Source: Asterella californica
Taxonomy: Eukaryota; Streptophyta; Marchantiopsida; Marchantiales; Aytoniaceae
Assembly (NCBI GenBank): GCA_036924285.1
Contig: JAYKYS010000002.1
Span: 2,728,001 to 2,792,000, forward strand
Reading direction: 5' to 3'
Length of the DNA stretch: 64,000 nucleotides
The notes beneath the pieces were generated by a model. That model had not been told where the DNA came from, ran no database searches, and worked only from the letters and a program-made list of their open reading frames with translations. A program made the translations under genes and the position numbers. Shown in pieces: positions 1 through 11,169 of the stretch. The first letter of the stretch is position 1; the number at the start of each line of letters is the position of its first letter.

Positions 1-1342
1 GTTATCATTTGAATATATTGTCTATCTTATACTATAATAAGTATATGTACTACAAATGTTTCGTTAACTCGTCTAGACAATAAATAAAATATTACCCTTG
101 GTGGAATATGTTAAAGAGTCTCATTCACATATGTATACTCCAGAAATTGCTTGCAATTGACCTAACATTGAACGTAAAGATGGTTGCCATGAAAAAGGGA
201 TTGATATTGTGAATTTCTTCTTCATAAATATATATAGGAAAAGCAGATATGTCGTGTTCGAAAACAACTTTCTTCAACTTTTGATACATGAACAAGTACG
301 TAGACTCAATTTCCGTGCAATTCTTGGCTTCATTTTTAGGTACAATACCTCCCTGGAGAGGTATCGTACCTCAAAATGGAGAGGTTTATCCACTGTGGAA
401 AAAAATAAGTTTCAAATTTATTCGGATGATTTAATTTTAGAATTTTAGTGATCATTGAACAAAATCATAAATAATTGCTCATGGAAAATTTGTTAATCTG
501 TTACCATATTAATGATATATATATGGATCTATTGATGTACCCTAGAGCGGTATCGCTTATAGTACCCCGTGCTGAAATCTGTGTCCGATCTAGCTGTTAA
601 TCAGGTAGATAGGGTAGATTTAAGAACCAGGCAGATTTGACATTTTGGGAGCAAAATATTAATTGAATTTTTTTGAATTTTTTTTAATCAAAAGTGATTT
701 TACTTTGATGAGTGAATGATCACAGTTGATGCTTCCATAGGATATTATAAGTGATATCAGCTACCGAAGATCGGTAGCTGAGATGATTGAGTCCAAGGTC
801 TCTAAGCGAAAGGTCTGGGGTCAAACCCTCTTGCTCTCGGTTGGAAGTGCAACAAAGTCGCTGTCGTGTGAAACTGGTTCGGGTATGCTGTGGTTACCCA
901 CAAAGGATAGTCCGATGCCCCTTGAAGAGATAAACGGACAAGATAAAACATTTACTTTTACCATATCCAGGCACCAGGTACGTTATATTATCCCCTATAT
1001 ATATATCATTTCTTTGCATATAAACTATATTTAAAAAAAATATTAGGAATGTCGAACATCACATTCCTTAAACCCCAAGTCAACAACAGCACTCACATTC
1101 TCCAATCGAGTTTACAGAGCTCTAGAAGATTTTGAAATATAAGATAAATGAAATATTCGTTTGTTGAGTGTTGAAGTGGTCCATCCTATACGCTATTCTC
1201 TCTTGCTTCCTTGTCCAAGTTATTTGTCTTTCAGCTCGGTCCAAACGGCGGTTTCGGGGATGAAGTTTGCCAGGCGTAGCATCTGCACGTGAATGTGAAT
1301 ACGGGATATTTGAGAATTATTTTTATTTTATTTGAATATCAA
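1..1342. other. AT-rich intergenic DNA with short hairpins
   Basis: No convincing coding region is seen; the open frames are short and AT-rich. Two inverted repeats stand out. One has 14-bp arms with one mismatch (338-351 and 358-371). The other is a perfect 11-bp palindrome with a 3-nt loop (757-767 and 771-781), placed directly before a tRNA-like stretch described separately. Confidence 0.5.
771..905 (+). repeat. possible tRNA-derived SINE head (degenerate)
   Basis: The segment reads GGTAGCTGAGATGATTGAG, then CTCTAAGCGAAAGG, then TGGGGTCAAACCCTC. This order and spacing resembles a tRNA gene with a D-arm/A-box, an anticodon arm, and a T-arm/B-box that has lost one T. A related string, GTGGGGTCAAGTCCTCTTG, occurs at about 55,526. 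It could equally be chance in a repeat-rich region. A covariance-model tRNA search would decide. Confidence 0.25.
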
Positions 1343-1344
1343 TA

Positions 1345-1706
1345 GGTGTCAAAGTTCAGAAGAAATATTTTTCAACAGCGGAGAGGTAAGTGGCCGTAAA
1401 ATTATCACAAGTAATTTTGTATATAATCGCGACTCATTCTGAATCACATTTGTGACTGGACATCACAATTTTATCATTGATTATTTTTCAATTTGTACAC
1501 TCAAGATAACTATCCAGAACAATATAGAATCCATTGTAAAAAAAAATGGACAAAACGTTGAAGAGCCGTTAAAAAAACATCCGCGACGTTTTCCGAAGAG
1601 TACTTTCGGAAGTGTCCTCATGAAACACTGGACGCAGTCTGAAAAAAGTAGTAACTCACTCCCGCGGCTGTAGAATCTTTGAAAATGTTACTAACTTTGA
1701 CACCCC
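1345..1706. mobile_element. MITE copy 1, TA-flanked (Tc1/mariner Stowaway-like)
   Basis: A 362-bp non-coding element bounded by inverted ends (GGTGTCAAAGTT on the left, AACTTTGACACCCC on the right). It is flanked on both sides by the dinucleotide TA (1343-1344 and 1707-1708). A second copy at 14,012-14,351 lies in the opposite orientation and resembles it along its length, including the motif GAGTTACTAC/GAGTTGCGAC about 45 bp from the end. TA target duplication with short inverted ends is the signature of Tc1/mariner-mobilised MITEs; the assignment to that superfamily is inferred. No transposase is present. Confidence 0.7.
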
Positions 1707-1708
1707 TA

Positions 1709-3239
1709 ATAGTCACCTTGGGATGTATACTTGGAAAGACCATGATTATCCAGGAGAGGATGTCATTACTCACCAGGCTAACTGTATTGCCCTTCACATC
1801 CTAAAGCTTAGGGTCGATTTGCATGGACCGGACTGGGGAAGCACCACATCGGGTAACAGCCCGGTCTGGTCATATTAACATGTTGGCGTGATGAAGAGTT
1901 GAGTATAGTGGGAGTACATTAAACTGATTATTTAATGATACATGAATATAAATCATACCTTAAGTGGAGAGGCTCCATTAGGAACACGCCGGCCGTTTAA
2001 AGATATGTTGTGTTGAACTCTATGCAGAAATGAAAATCAGAGTTTAACCTGACCTAATCGCATCTTTTCAATCATTTTTGTCACTTTTCCAAAAGATTGC
2101 GGAAGTAGATTAAAGCATGCAGGTTTTTGGTTTTTGGAGTTTAGTTTGTAACAAACTGGGTATTCCGTTGATAGAAACTATTATCTTCTTACCAGCTTGG
2201 TTGAAAATAATCATACAAAAAAACATTGGATGGATAAACTATTCTTTAACATATGACTACTCTCAGAAGGTACAGCAGAAAGAGCATTCAGAACTAAGCT
2301 AAAACCTGATCTATTTTACAGAGTTTAGAAGCTTAGAACAATTGTAAGTTAAAATTTTTCAAGTAACTTTTGCACATTCATTGTCATTTACCAAAATGAT
2401 GGACATTTAACACACATGTCTTGGCATCATTGATCTTCGAGTGCAACACCAGTCGCGTTGCAAACAAGCATACAATGAACCTCGAATGATACGAAACGAG
2501 TGATATAGAACGGTGATACATCCATATAAAGATAAGAACTTCATGTCAGCTCACATGATCAATTTCGCACATGTATATTGGTTGGAATAGCAAGGAGCTA
2601 GCAATAGTCTATTGAAGCATATACAACAAGTCACGCATGTACATGCGTACCAACCAGAATAACAAATAGTTAGCAATAATCTACTAAAGTATATATAACA
2701 AGTTGTGCATGAAACTGAAGTTAAAGCCGTAAGATGGTATTGTGAAAATGGTTTTGTGAAAATGGTTTTTGGTGGTGGTGAAGAGAATATTGTCATCGAT
2801 GAATATACAGCCTTAAGTTTGAAGTGAAGTTCCAGTGTTCATTGGTGAGAATCAATGAAGTTTTGAAATTGCCAAATGTTAAACTGCCTATTACATTCTC
2901 ATAGAGTTGTCAATGAGCACTATGGACAAAGAAGCTGGCCAAATTTATCACTTGCTTTACTCTTGATCTTGAGCTTATCCTCCTTCATCTCGGACTCCTG
3001 AAGTAAAAGTCTAACTTAAGAGTCGATGGAGCCACGAGCAAGTGAGACGGAGCCACGTGCAAGTGACAATCCTGTCATTTCTCCTAACCCTCCCGGGCAT
3101 GGATCTGTTTGAATTTCATATGTGTTTGTCCGCGAATACATTTTTTATTATCTTCCTTATGATGCGACATATAGACAAACTTAGCCGTGCACATGGATGC
3201 GACACGTAGTATTGTATCTGCATGATATTTAAATTTTTA
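1709..3239. other. AT-rich intergenic DNA
   Basis: No gene is seen. The stretch contains a 72-bp tandem duplication (2567-2710) and a small 20-bp duplication (GAGCCACG[A/T]GCAAGTGA) near 3029-3068. The reverse-strand frame over 2551-2796 is produced by the repeat and has no recognisable domain. Confidence 0.5.
2567..2710. repeat. 72-bp tandem duplication
   Basis: Two copies of a unit containing GAATARCAA, TAGCAATARTCTA and TATAYAACAAG follow one another with a 72-bp period (anchor GAATA at 2585 and 2657). The copies have diverged at roughly one base in six. Confidence 0.65.
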
Positions 3240-4620
3240 AAATTATATTCACAATTATAAAATTACTTAAAGGGTATTTATTTATGCTTAGAATGTGGAA
3301 TGTTACTCAAACTATATATACATATATACTTATAATGTTACCGAAAGTTATAAATAAATATATATTAAATAAATAGATTTTAATTAACTATACTGAATTG
3401 TATTTATTTACACATATAATGCTTATAAAGTTACTGCACGTATATCTATTTACACTTATAATGTTATTAAAAGTATCTTTATTTACAATTATAACGTTAC
3501 TGAAAGTATATTTATCTACTATAACGTTATTTAAAATACATTTACGCTATAACTGCAAGTATATCTTTTTGATTAGTAGCTTTAAGTTGATTCTTTATTT
3601 CACTGATTCCAAATTGGAATGAAAACATAGTCACCAAAACTTTGTTCTGCATACCAGTTAAAATTCTCAGTTTTCTGAGAGCAAACCCACAAAATAAGTT
3701 CTTCTGGGTCACCCGGAGCTTTTGTAGTCATACTTGGACTTTAAATGGGCTTTAAACTACATTTATTTACGGTGATAACGTTACTGAAAGTATATTTAAT
3801 TAAACTTATAGTGTTATATATATTGATTTATTTACGTGTATAACATTACTGAAAAATAATATATGCTTATATGTTACTTAACGTGCATTTACGCTTATAA
3901 CATTACTGAAAGTACTTATAACGTTACTTAAGGTATATTTAACCTTGGAGCAAGTGCTTAAAAGTACATTTACGCTTATAAAGTTCCTGAAAGTATATTT
4001 ATTTATGCTTGCGCTTAGTATATTTATTCATATATAAGAAGCACATCTAAATGTTACTGGAATGAAAATTCTAAGGAATGCGGAGAAGTTTATTTCCATA
4101 TAATTTTCCATTCTCATTAGTATCATAACAATTGGTCGATCACACCAATAAGGACCCACTTGCTCATGGGTCCAAGCACTTTATCGGCAACTTTCCTTGC
4201 ACAACTTTCCTTACAGATCCAAGCATTTATTTTTGTATTTATGCTTATAACATTTATGAAAAATATTTATTTACGCTTAAGATAAAATATATATGATTTA
4301 TGCTTAAAGTATATGTTATTAATGCTTATACGTCACTGAATGTACATTTATGTTGATAACATTACTCAATGTATATTTAATTATGCTTATAGCGTTACTG
4401 AAAATACTTAAAGTACATTTATGTTTATAGCGTTACTTAACGTATATTCGTTTATGCTTATAACGTTACTTAAAGTGGATTTTCACTTATAACGTTACTT
4501 AATATACATTTATTTATGCTTATAACGTTACTGAAAGTACGTAAAATACATTTGTGGGTATAAAGTTACTGTGAGCTTATTATTTACGCTTATACGTTAT
4601 TTAAAATTATATACAAGTGT
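3240..4620. repeat. degenerate minisatellite, about 33-36 bp unit
   Basis: This 1.4-kb AT-rich stretch is built from many diverged copies of one unit, roughly TTTATTTAYGCTTATAACG followed by TTACTGAAAGTATA. Cores such as CTTATAACGTTACT recur dozens of times with indels and spacer pieces between them. The divergence indicates an old array. There is no coding content: the weak frame at 3398-3622 is simply translation of the repeat. The array is interrupted at about 4,025-4,230 by one copy of a dispersed repeat that recurs just beyond its right end. Confidence 0.8.
4043..4226 (+). repeat. dispersed repeat, copy 1 (pair with 4812-4975)
   Basis: Shares the series ATGTTACTGGAATGA, TTTATTTCCATATAA, CATTCTCATTAGTATC, GGACCCACTTGCTCATGGG and TCCAAGCA, in the same order and spacing, with the second copy about 770 bp downstream. 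The copies sit inside and just after the minisatellite. The nature of the repeat is unknown. Confidence 0.6.
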
Positions 4621-4811
4621 CTTAAAGTGTTAATCACTTGGGTTAAATCGGGAGTGTCCCAATGAAATATGTCCGGTAACCACTTGAGGCTCCAATTTAT
4701 TACTAGTGGAATTTGTTATGTAATGGCTCAAACCAATACTCATAAGAATTATTCTTACACAAAATTTTCTTCTTGCACAGAAATTTGTGATTAACCCACA
4801 TGAAGAACCAC

Positions 4812-4975
4812 ATTAAAATGTGTATTGGAACGAGAGTTCAAATGTATGACGGCAAGTTTACTTTCATATAACTTTTCATCTCCAATAGTATCCCAACAAT
4901 GAGAAATCACACTAACAAGGGCCCACTTGTTTATGGGTCCAAACACCTTCCCTTACATGTCCAAGCATCTCCATT
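4812..4975 (+). repeat. dispersed repeat, copy 2
   Basis: Same-orientation partner of the copy at 4043-4226 (TGTGTATTGGAACGAGAG, TTACTTTCATATAAC, CATCTCCAATAGTATC, GGCCCACTTGTTTATGGG). About 75-80% identical by eye. The GGCCCACTTGTTTATGGGTCC core is itself a short imperfect palindrome. Confidence 0.6.
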
Positions 4976-5241
4976 CCACAAGTACAAATACGTTGTTCCT
5001 TAAGTTGAAGCATTTTACATGAAGACTATATATTTATATTTAAATTCAAGACAACCAAATTGAAATCTTTACTATTTATATCATAACTACGAAGCATTAT
5101 GCACCAATTCGCATTGACAGCACCATCTTCGTCAACTGCAGGTTCTCCTGACTGTGTATAGCAATACTTACAATTGTGACACCTTCACGGTTCCTGCCAG
5201 AAGAAAATATTATGCACGTCTTCGGGGGTTATCAGCTCCGG

Positions 5242-5793
5242 TTACAGAAAAGATTTCCACAATGAGTCGACCCTGCGTACTTGGATGCCTGCCTGCATAA
5301 GCCAACGAGGGGAAGCAGAATACTTCTCGGACAGAATCATGGAATGTAAGCAAGTCCGGAAGGTAGAAGACATTGGATGGCTAGACTTATTAAACTGCAA
5401 CGCGTGGGGCTGAATGTTAGCATACGATAGCTCAACGCGATTCTTGGTATCACAGGCACCTAGTAAAGTATACAACTCTCTGCCGTTGATGAATATGCTG
5501 TCAGAGATATTCTTTGCGTGCACATGATGATACTTCTCGCGTTCATATTTCATGCAATAATCAACCATGCCCACAAAGGTATGAAGACCCTTGTTAGTTA
5601 AAGTTTTGATACAAACTTCTGCACCTAGAGGACGATTCGTTGTCCATCCAAGAGCACTGGTGATCCGCTTCTTCACCTCTTGGGAAGAGTTGGCTGCTAT
5701 CGCTATAATTACCTGGTAATGTAGGTGTAGAAGCGCTCCGCCTTTCTCTATGAAAAAGACACCAGAAAAACACTAACTCTGTAAAAATTCCCC
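5242..5793 (-). pseudogene. HUH-type replication initiator fragment (Replitron-like element)
   Basis: Read on the minus strand, the frame is open from about 5,793 to the stop at 5,242. It contains GVFFIEKGG, then LLHLHYQ (an H-x-H pair at 5,719-5,727), and about 55 residues later GMVDYCMKYE (Y-x-x-K, tyrosine at 5,557-5,559). H-hydrophobic-H followed by YxxK is the catalytic pattern of single-strand nicking Rep/HUH endonucleases. The surrounding ALGWTTNRP and NKGLHTFVG phrases resemble HUH proteins of eukaryotic Replitron-type transposons known mainly from green algae and relatives; that family name comes from memory. There is no clear start codon and the helicase-like context is lost, so this is a relic. 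Decayed frames of the same strand lie just upstream. Confidence 0.6.
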
Positions 5794-5863
5794 GAGGAGA
5801 GAGAAGAAGGACAGACAGTCTTACAGACTGTCACTAACAGTTCCAGATTTTTCTTCGGAGGGG

Positions 5864-6990
5864 TTACTCTCTTCGTCCTCGCTTGCCTCCGAAGGAACAT
5901 CTAGTCGAGATGTGTGAGAAATGAGGACAAACATAACAGAAACACTCCGGATGCAAGACAAAGCAGACACAGAAAAGGAAGCGTGGGCAGTAGATGACAT
6001 GTACAGTCAGTCGTAAAAAGTTAGACCTCAATTCTATATAATACCTGAGATAAGAGAAGACTACAAGGTGCTGATCCTGCAAAATGATCCAATACCCATT
6101 GTCCGTAATACCCAAGTAAAAGAAAGGCCCGAACAAAGTAGGGAAACTACGATCGATTTTTGACAAAATCACCATCAACCAAGAATTGTGGTGGATGAGC
6201 AGATGCGAAAAGGTTCAAGTAAACACAGTAAGTATTGTACCGGAAAAAAACCTTACCCTCGTGGTACGAGAGAAGCTGACATTGAGTTATAGCCTGCTCT
6301 AGAGTCGGCAAGGGTGTCGGACAGCCCTCAGGGTAGAAAAGACTCTCTTGGACAGCAAATGAATCACCCACGGAAGAGTTATACTGACAACCGGAAACTC
6401 TATTCTATCGCCTTCTAAATTGGACGTGTTTAGTGTAGGATCTAAGGCTCCGTCAAGCAACTCGGACGGCACGACATTATTGACCATGGCAGCAGATCGA
6501 TGGACCAGTTGATCTCATCATCGAGCGAACTGAAAATCAAAACAAGAAAAGCAACGTACCACGCAGAAAAATCAACACCGCTGCCTGGTTCTTCCCAACA
6601 CACGAACCCGGAACCGTCGCACTCTACATCCACCGCTGCTGCACCTACTTCCTCTGACGGTAGCAATCAGCAAAAGCCAAGAAAGCGAAGAAAGCATACA
6701 ACGAAACCCATCATGCATCGGAAGTGACCGCACAACAAAGGTCTGCTGCAGAAACGAAGGAAAAACGTCAGAAAGCAATGATCGCTGCCCATCATGCATG
6801 ATGAATACTGCCAAAGACGACGAACCAATGCACAGCAAAAAATCAACTCTATCACAATTTGTCGCCGCCTTGTCAGAGCAATCTGAAACCGGACGAAGCA
6901 AGCGATCACAACACCACAGAGAAAACCACGCGTGACAAGTCTGATACAAATGAATTCACCTCCAAGCTCGAATTGCTCCTCAGCAAAAGA
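5864..6990 (-). pseudogene. upstream frameshifted ORF of the HUH element
   Basis: Several minus-strand frames join into one protein-like text only if frameshifts are allowed. The phrases are SSLDDEINWSIDLLP (about 6,500-6,560), NNVVPSELLDGALDP (6,440-6,487), then KVFFRYNTYCVYLNLFASA and FLVDGDFVKNRS (6,150-6,260), then FFYLGITDNGYWIILQDQH (about 6,060-6,130). At least two frameshifts are needed. It ends just upstream of the HUH domain and is probably the N-terminal part of the same polyprotein. The region 6,500-7,180 also reads as a polar, low-complexity frame on the plus strand, so the true coding strand of the 5' part is uncertain. Confidence 0.4.
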
Positions 6991-7232
6991 CACCGTACCG
7001 CCCACTCACAAGACGAGATTTTGCACCCTACTAACGCGTCTGCCTTGCCGAATTACTCATCGCACGAATTTCTTCCAAAGCCAAAGGTAGCGTCCAACCT
7101 CCGTCTTCGCCGCGCACCACATTCGAAATCAAACGTCCCCGCGCCACAGTCAATGACAACACGGAATTTTCCACCCTACTAACGCGCTTGGCGTCTTGCA
7201 AAACCCTACCGCGAAACCTAGGTTGCATGCAT

Positions 7233-7370
7233 ATTGATTACTTGATTTAGTCTATGTTCGGAATTGTGTCACCCTAAATAGACTTGGTAGTTAGCAAACA
7301 TGTATATGACATAAGAGGAATACATAACAATAATGCCTACATTGATTACTTGAATTAGTCTATATTCGGA
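7233..7370 (+). repeat. direct repeat, copy 1 (433-bp period)
   Basis: The block begins TTGATTACTTGATTTAGTC and continues through CACCCTAAATAGACTTGG and GACATAAGAGGAATACA. It recurs almost unchanged at 7666-7815. Inside each block the opening phrase repeats after 108 bp (7233 and 7341), so the structure is a two-level repeat. Confidence 0.8.
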
Positions 7371-7665
7371 ATAGGGGACCAGGTTAAACACCAGAGGAAA
7401 ATCAGTTATTAAATTATTATAGATATAATTAAGTAGTATTGTAGTTATAACTAGTCTGTTCTATGTATGAGTTAATCTTGTCACGTCCCTTAACTCGGTC
7501 CATGCGAATGGGACCTTAAGTAGACTTGTACACTTAGCAAGCAAGAATAGGATTCTGAAATAGGCGAAGTACTTAACAGTATGACATTCAATCTTATAGT
7601 CAGATCTTGTATATATTTACTATATGTAATAGAATTTTTTTTATTAAAGAATCAAGTAAGACGTA

Positions 7666-7815
7666 CTTGATTACTTGATTTAGTCTATGTTCTGAACTGT
7701 GTCACCCTAAATAGACTTGGTCACTTAGCAAACATGTATATGACATAAGAGGAATACATAACAATAATGCTTACATTGGTTACTTGAATTAGTCTATATT
7801 CGAATTGTGTCACCC
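7666..7815 (+). repeat. direct repeat, copy 2
   Basis: Second copy of the 7233-7370 block, 433-434 bp downstream, with only a handful of substitutions over about 140 bp (about 95% identity by eye). The high identity compared with its neighbours suggests a recent duplication. Confidence 0.8.
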
Positions 7816-8158
7816 TTCAACTCATGTATGTGATCTAATTTTGCTCGGAGATAGATATTTGGTGTGAATTTCACATTAATTATTGTGTACTAAATTTCTA
7901 AGTTAGAAATAATAGGTCGAGAGGCTATGAAACTCCAACTTTAGGTACAACTAGAAACCTATTAAAACATCAAAACAAAACAAAACAACAAGCAATCTGT
8001 AGAAAAATACTAGCAAGACGATTGAAGTCCTAATAGAAACAAAAACCTCATATAATAAAATCCATAACAAACAAGAATGTTTCAAAAATAATTATTTTTC
8101 TTAAAAATAAGATGGATAACTTTTATAGTGATTCTGCCGAGACCATTATAACGAAATC

Positions 8159-8204
8159 ATTGGTTAGTCGAGTCCAGCTATAAAAGCTGGACTCACTAAC
8201 CAAT
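8159..8204. repeat. near-perfect hairpin, 20-21-bp arms
   Basis: Arms ATTGGTTAGTCGAGTCCAGC and its reverse complement (one base deleted) enclose a 5-nt loop (8180-8184). It lies in AT-rich DNA with no gene nearby. It could be a transposon end or a cruciform-prone site. Confidence 0.75.
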
Positions 8205-8369
8205 TATTAAGAGATAAATTTTAAAAATATTTATAATTTGATCAAAGTGTAAATTGTTAGTATAATAATAAACAAAATCATCTTCGCTGATGGTCAAATA
8301 GGATTTACAAGAGATAGAATATTTTAAATTTTTTTATTCTTTGAGATAAAATTTTGTTTTGTCAATATC

Positions 8370-8608
8370 TCGTATACTTGTAGAAAGCTCGATACTTCTA
8401 GGAAGACACTCCATTAAGAAAGAGCGAGTAGACAAGGAAATAAATAAGAATGATGAGAGAGGTTTCACCTCTCCATGTATATATAGTCGGGTGAGTACAA
8501 AGAAAATCCAAATGGGAGGTTAGCCCTCTAACTAATTGTACGTAACAACCTTAACTACTCTGGCTAGTATCAACTGTTGATCTACTAGATTTTGGGACTA
8601 TATCAACA
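8370..8608 (-). repeat. probable LTR end of the minus-strand Copia element
   Basis: On the minus strand the Copia reading frame ends near 8,625 and is followed by a purine-rich tract (GAATGAGAG) and then TGTTGATATAGTCCC, the classic TG start of a 3' LTR at 8,608. A TATA-like ACTATATATAC (about 8,480) and a short leader follow. The distal CA end cannot be placed and no matching second LTR is seen in the window. Confidence 0.5.
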
Positions 8609-10903
8609 CTCTCATTCAAGTTCTACTCTACATCTTGTACTCCTGGACAATGTCTAGAAGCATCAAACTTATCTCTAGGCAAACCCCTAGTAAAGATATC
8701 TGTAACATGATCTCATGTGCTCACATAACTGAGCTCAATCTCTCTTGCAAGGACCTTCTCTTGAATGAAATGATAATGCACCTCAATGTGCTTCGCCTTA
8801 GCATGAAAAACAATATTACTAGCTAACTTCATACTTCTAATGTTTTTAGTATACAACAACAAGTTATGTACACTGCACACCAATATCAGATAGCAGACAT
8901 CGGAGCCAGATTGATTCGCATGCTATGTTCGTTACTCTTCGATACTATACTTTTGTGGATGACAAAACAATTGTATGTTACTTCTTAGAAGCTCAGCTTC
9001 TAGCAACGTTTCCAAGTCCAAAAGTGTAATCCGACGTGAGTCTCTTGTCACCACTCCTTGCCCAATCAGCATCGTTGTAGCTGTGTAACAACAATGGTCC
9101 ACCGCAATGAAGTCTGTATTGCATCGAGAACTTCACGTAGCGGATGATCCGCTTGATAGCTTCCAAATGTGATATTTGTGGTGATTGCATAAACTGACTT
9201 ATCAGAACGATGACATAGCTCAAGTCTGATCCAGTGATAGTCAAATAGATAAGACTCCCAACCATCTATTTGTACATGCGAGGATCATTAAGTAACTCAT
9301 CATCCTCTGCTCCTAACTTTATCCCTTGCTCTAACGGATTTGCAGTGAAGCATACCATTCTCTCAAGCATACTGAGAGCATACCATCGTTGTACAAGCCA
9401 AACATTCTTCTCATCTCCAATGAACTCCACAACAAAGAAGTACTTGAGCTCTCATAAGTTCATTATCTCGAACTCAAATTTCAGGTGATTATTGATCTAG
9501 GAAATAAGTTCTTCATTGTTATCGGTAATGATCAAATAATCAACATTGATGGTGATCATCACAATCCAATATTGTACTCTCAATGAATACAAGGTAGAGT
9601 ATGAACTATAGAGATGAAAATAAAGAGACTGCAAGTAAGAATTGATCTTTCCATACCATGCTCTTGGTGCATGTTTCAAACCATAGAGGGCTTTTTGTAA
9701 CTTACACACATAAGAAGGAAACATATGATCCTCATAACCTAACGGTTGTTGCATGTAGACCTCCTCCACAAGATTTTCCTTGAGAAATGTATTCTTGAAG
9801 TTCATTTGGTGCATTCTAACCTTTATGAGTCATAATTGCTGCTACGACTCGAATAGTCATCATCTTCGCAACTGAAGCAAAAATCTCCTCAAAATCTATT
9901 CCATGTTATTGTGCATAGCCCTTGACTACCAATCTGACCTTGTATCGACACACGGTACCATTCGAGTTGCGCTTGACCTTGAAGACCCACCTAAAACCAA
10001 TCGCCTTCTTATCTTCAAGTAACTCCACCAACTCCTAAGTCTGTTGGTGGTGTAGCCCATCAAGCTTAGCTTCTATATCACTCATCCATTGGGCTTTGTG
10101 CATTACCTCCTCAAGTGAACTCGGTTCTTGTTCTTGAAGAACACTTGTCATATATGCATGGTGTGTAGCAAGAAAACTTTCATGCATATACTTACTCAAT
10201 GGATGTTTTGGTCGTTCATATCTGCGAGAGATAATCAATACACTAGTCACCTCTCTTTGCAATTGATATGATATGGACGTCCAGGTCCAAGACAAATTAT
10301 CAAAGGGATGTGAAGATCCACATATCTGTACGAGTTAAACATACGTCGTAATAACACTCGTTCGTCTTATGTAGAAACTACACTAGTCCTACTAAGTTGT
10401 GCTACGTGGGCTCTAGAGTTAGCAACAACTCTATGTGAAACTGATTCTGATCTATAATAAATGATTTCTCTATATCCTCCACTCCATGTATTACTATGAG
10501 TTACTACAATGGATTGACTACTTAGTTCTACAGTAGGTACATGGATGTCTACAACAGGTGCATGAGCAAACCAAGATTTTAGCTCATCGAAGAGAACATC
10601 TCTACTGATATAGTATTACTTCGATGAAAGATTGTAACATCTATATCTTTTCGTATTAGAAGCATATCCAAGAAATATACATCTATATGTTTTCGGATCT
10701 AGTTTCTTACATTTCTCATCAAGTATGTGCACATAACATATACAACCGAAAACTTTAAAGAAAAAGTAATCAAGCTTACTGTCTGTGAAGACCTCCATCT
10801 GTGTTTGGCTGTGGATTATCGATTTGGAACTTTCCAGTGACAGATTTTTCAAACATATCTTTTTTGTCAAAAAGATACTGATTCGATAAGGGTGGGTTTG
10901 CAA
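8609..10903 (-). pseudogene. decayed Copia pol (integrase C-term, RT, RNase H)
   Basis: Fragments in Copia order are read right to left. The integrase C-terminal phrase CIFLGYASNTKRYRCY is at about 10,620-10,680. The linker SLEEVMHKAQWMSDIEAKL follows at 10,040-10,130. The RT phrase ALYGLKHAPRAWYGKINSY is near 9,640-9,700, with TINVDYLII in place of the usual YVDD stretch near 9,530. The RNase H phrases SHLEAIKRIIRYVK and DADWARSGDKR are at 9,010-9,180, and HAKAKHIEVHYHFIQE at about 8,780. Many frameshifts and stops separate them. The family differs from the element at 38-44 kb: its LTR start and protein are not alike. The matching gag side is missing; a plus-strand gag relic lies immediately beyond. 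Confidence 0.85.
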
Positions 10904-11169
10904 AATTTGTGAAATTTCAAAGTATCACCCGCTCATTTTTGACCTCATTTGGTCCAGTTTTGATCTTTTCCAGTTTGTTCTTTTGATGTTTTTGCCTTAT
11001 CTTGTACACTCACGATTCAAAGACATGTTCTTTCTTCATTCTCACTGTATGAAGAGTGCGTGGAGTTGCCTTTGTTGTGACTTGTGATCAATTCTTGATT
11101 GCAAGGTGTGGGACAACGAGTTTCATGGAAGTTTTGTGAATATTTTTGTGTATAAAATGTTACAATTTC

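Larger units (their letters stand above)
7006..8158. other. AT-rich non-coding DNA with a duplicated 145-bp block
   Basis: No gene is seen. Apart from the direct repeats listed next, a weaker third relative of the repeat core (AAGTAGACTTGTACACTTAGC) lies near 7,515-7,545. Confidence 0.5.

Noticed and set aside
3240..4620. CRISPR-like array
   Set aside because: The repeats are diverged, the spacing is irregular and the genome is eukaryotic; this is a minisatellite.
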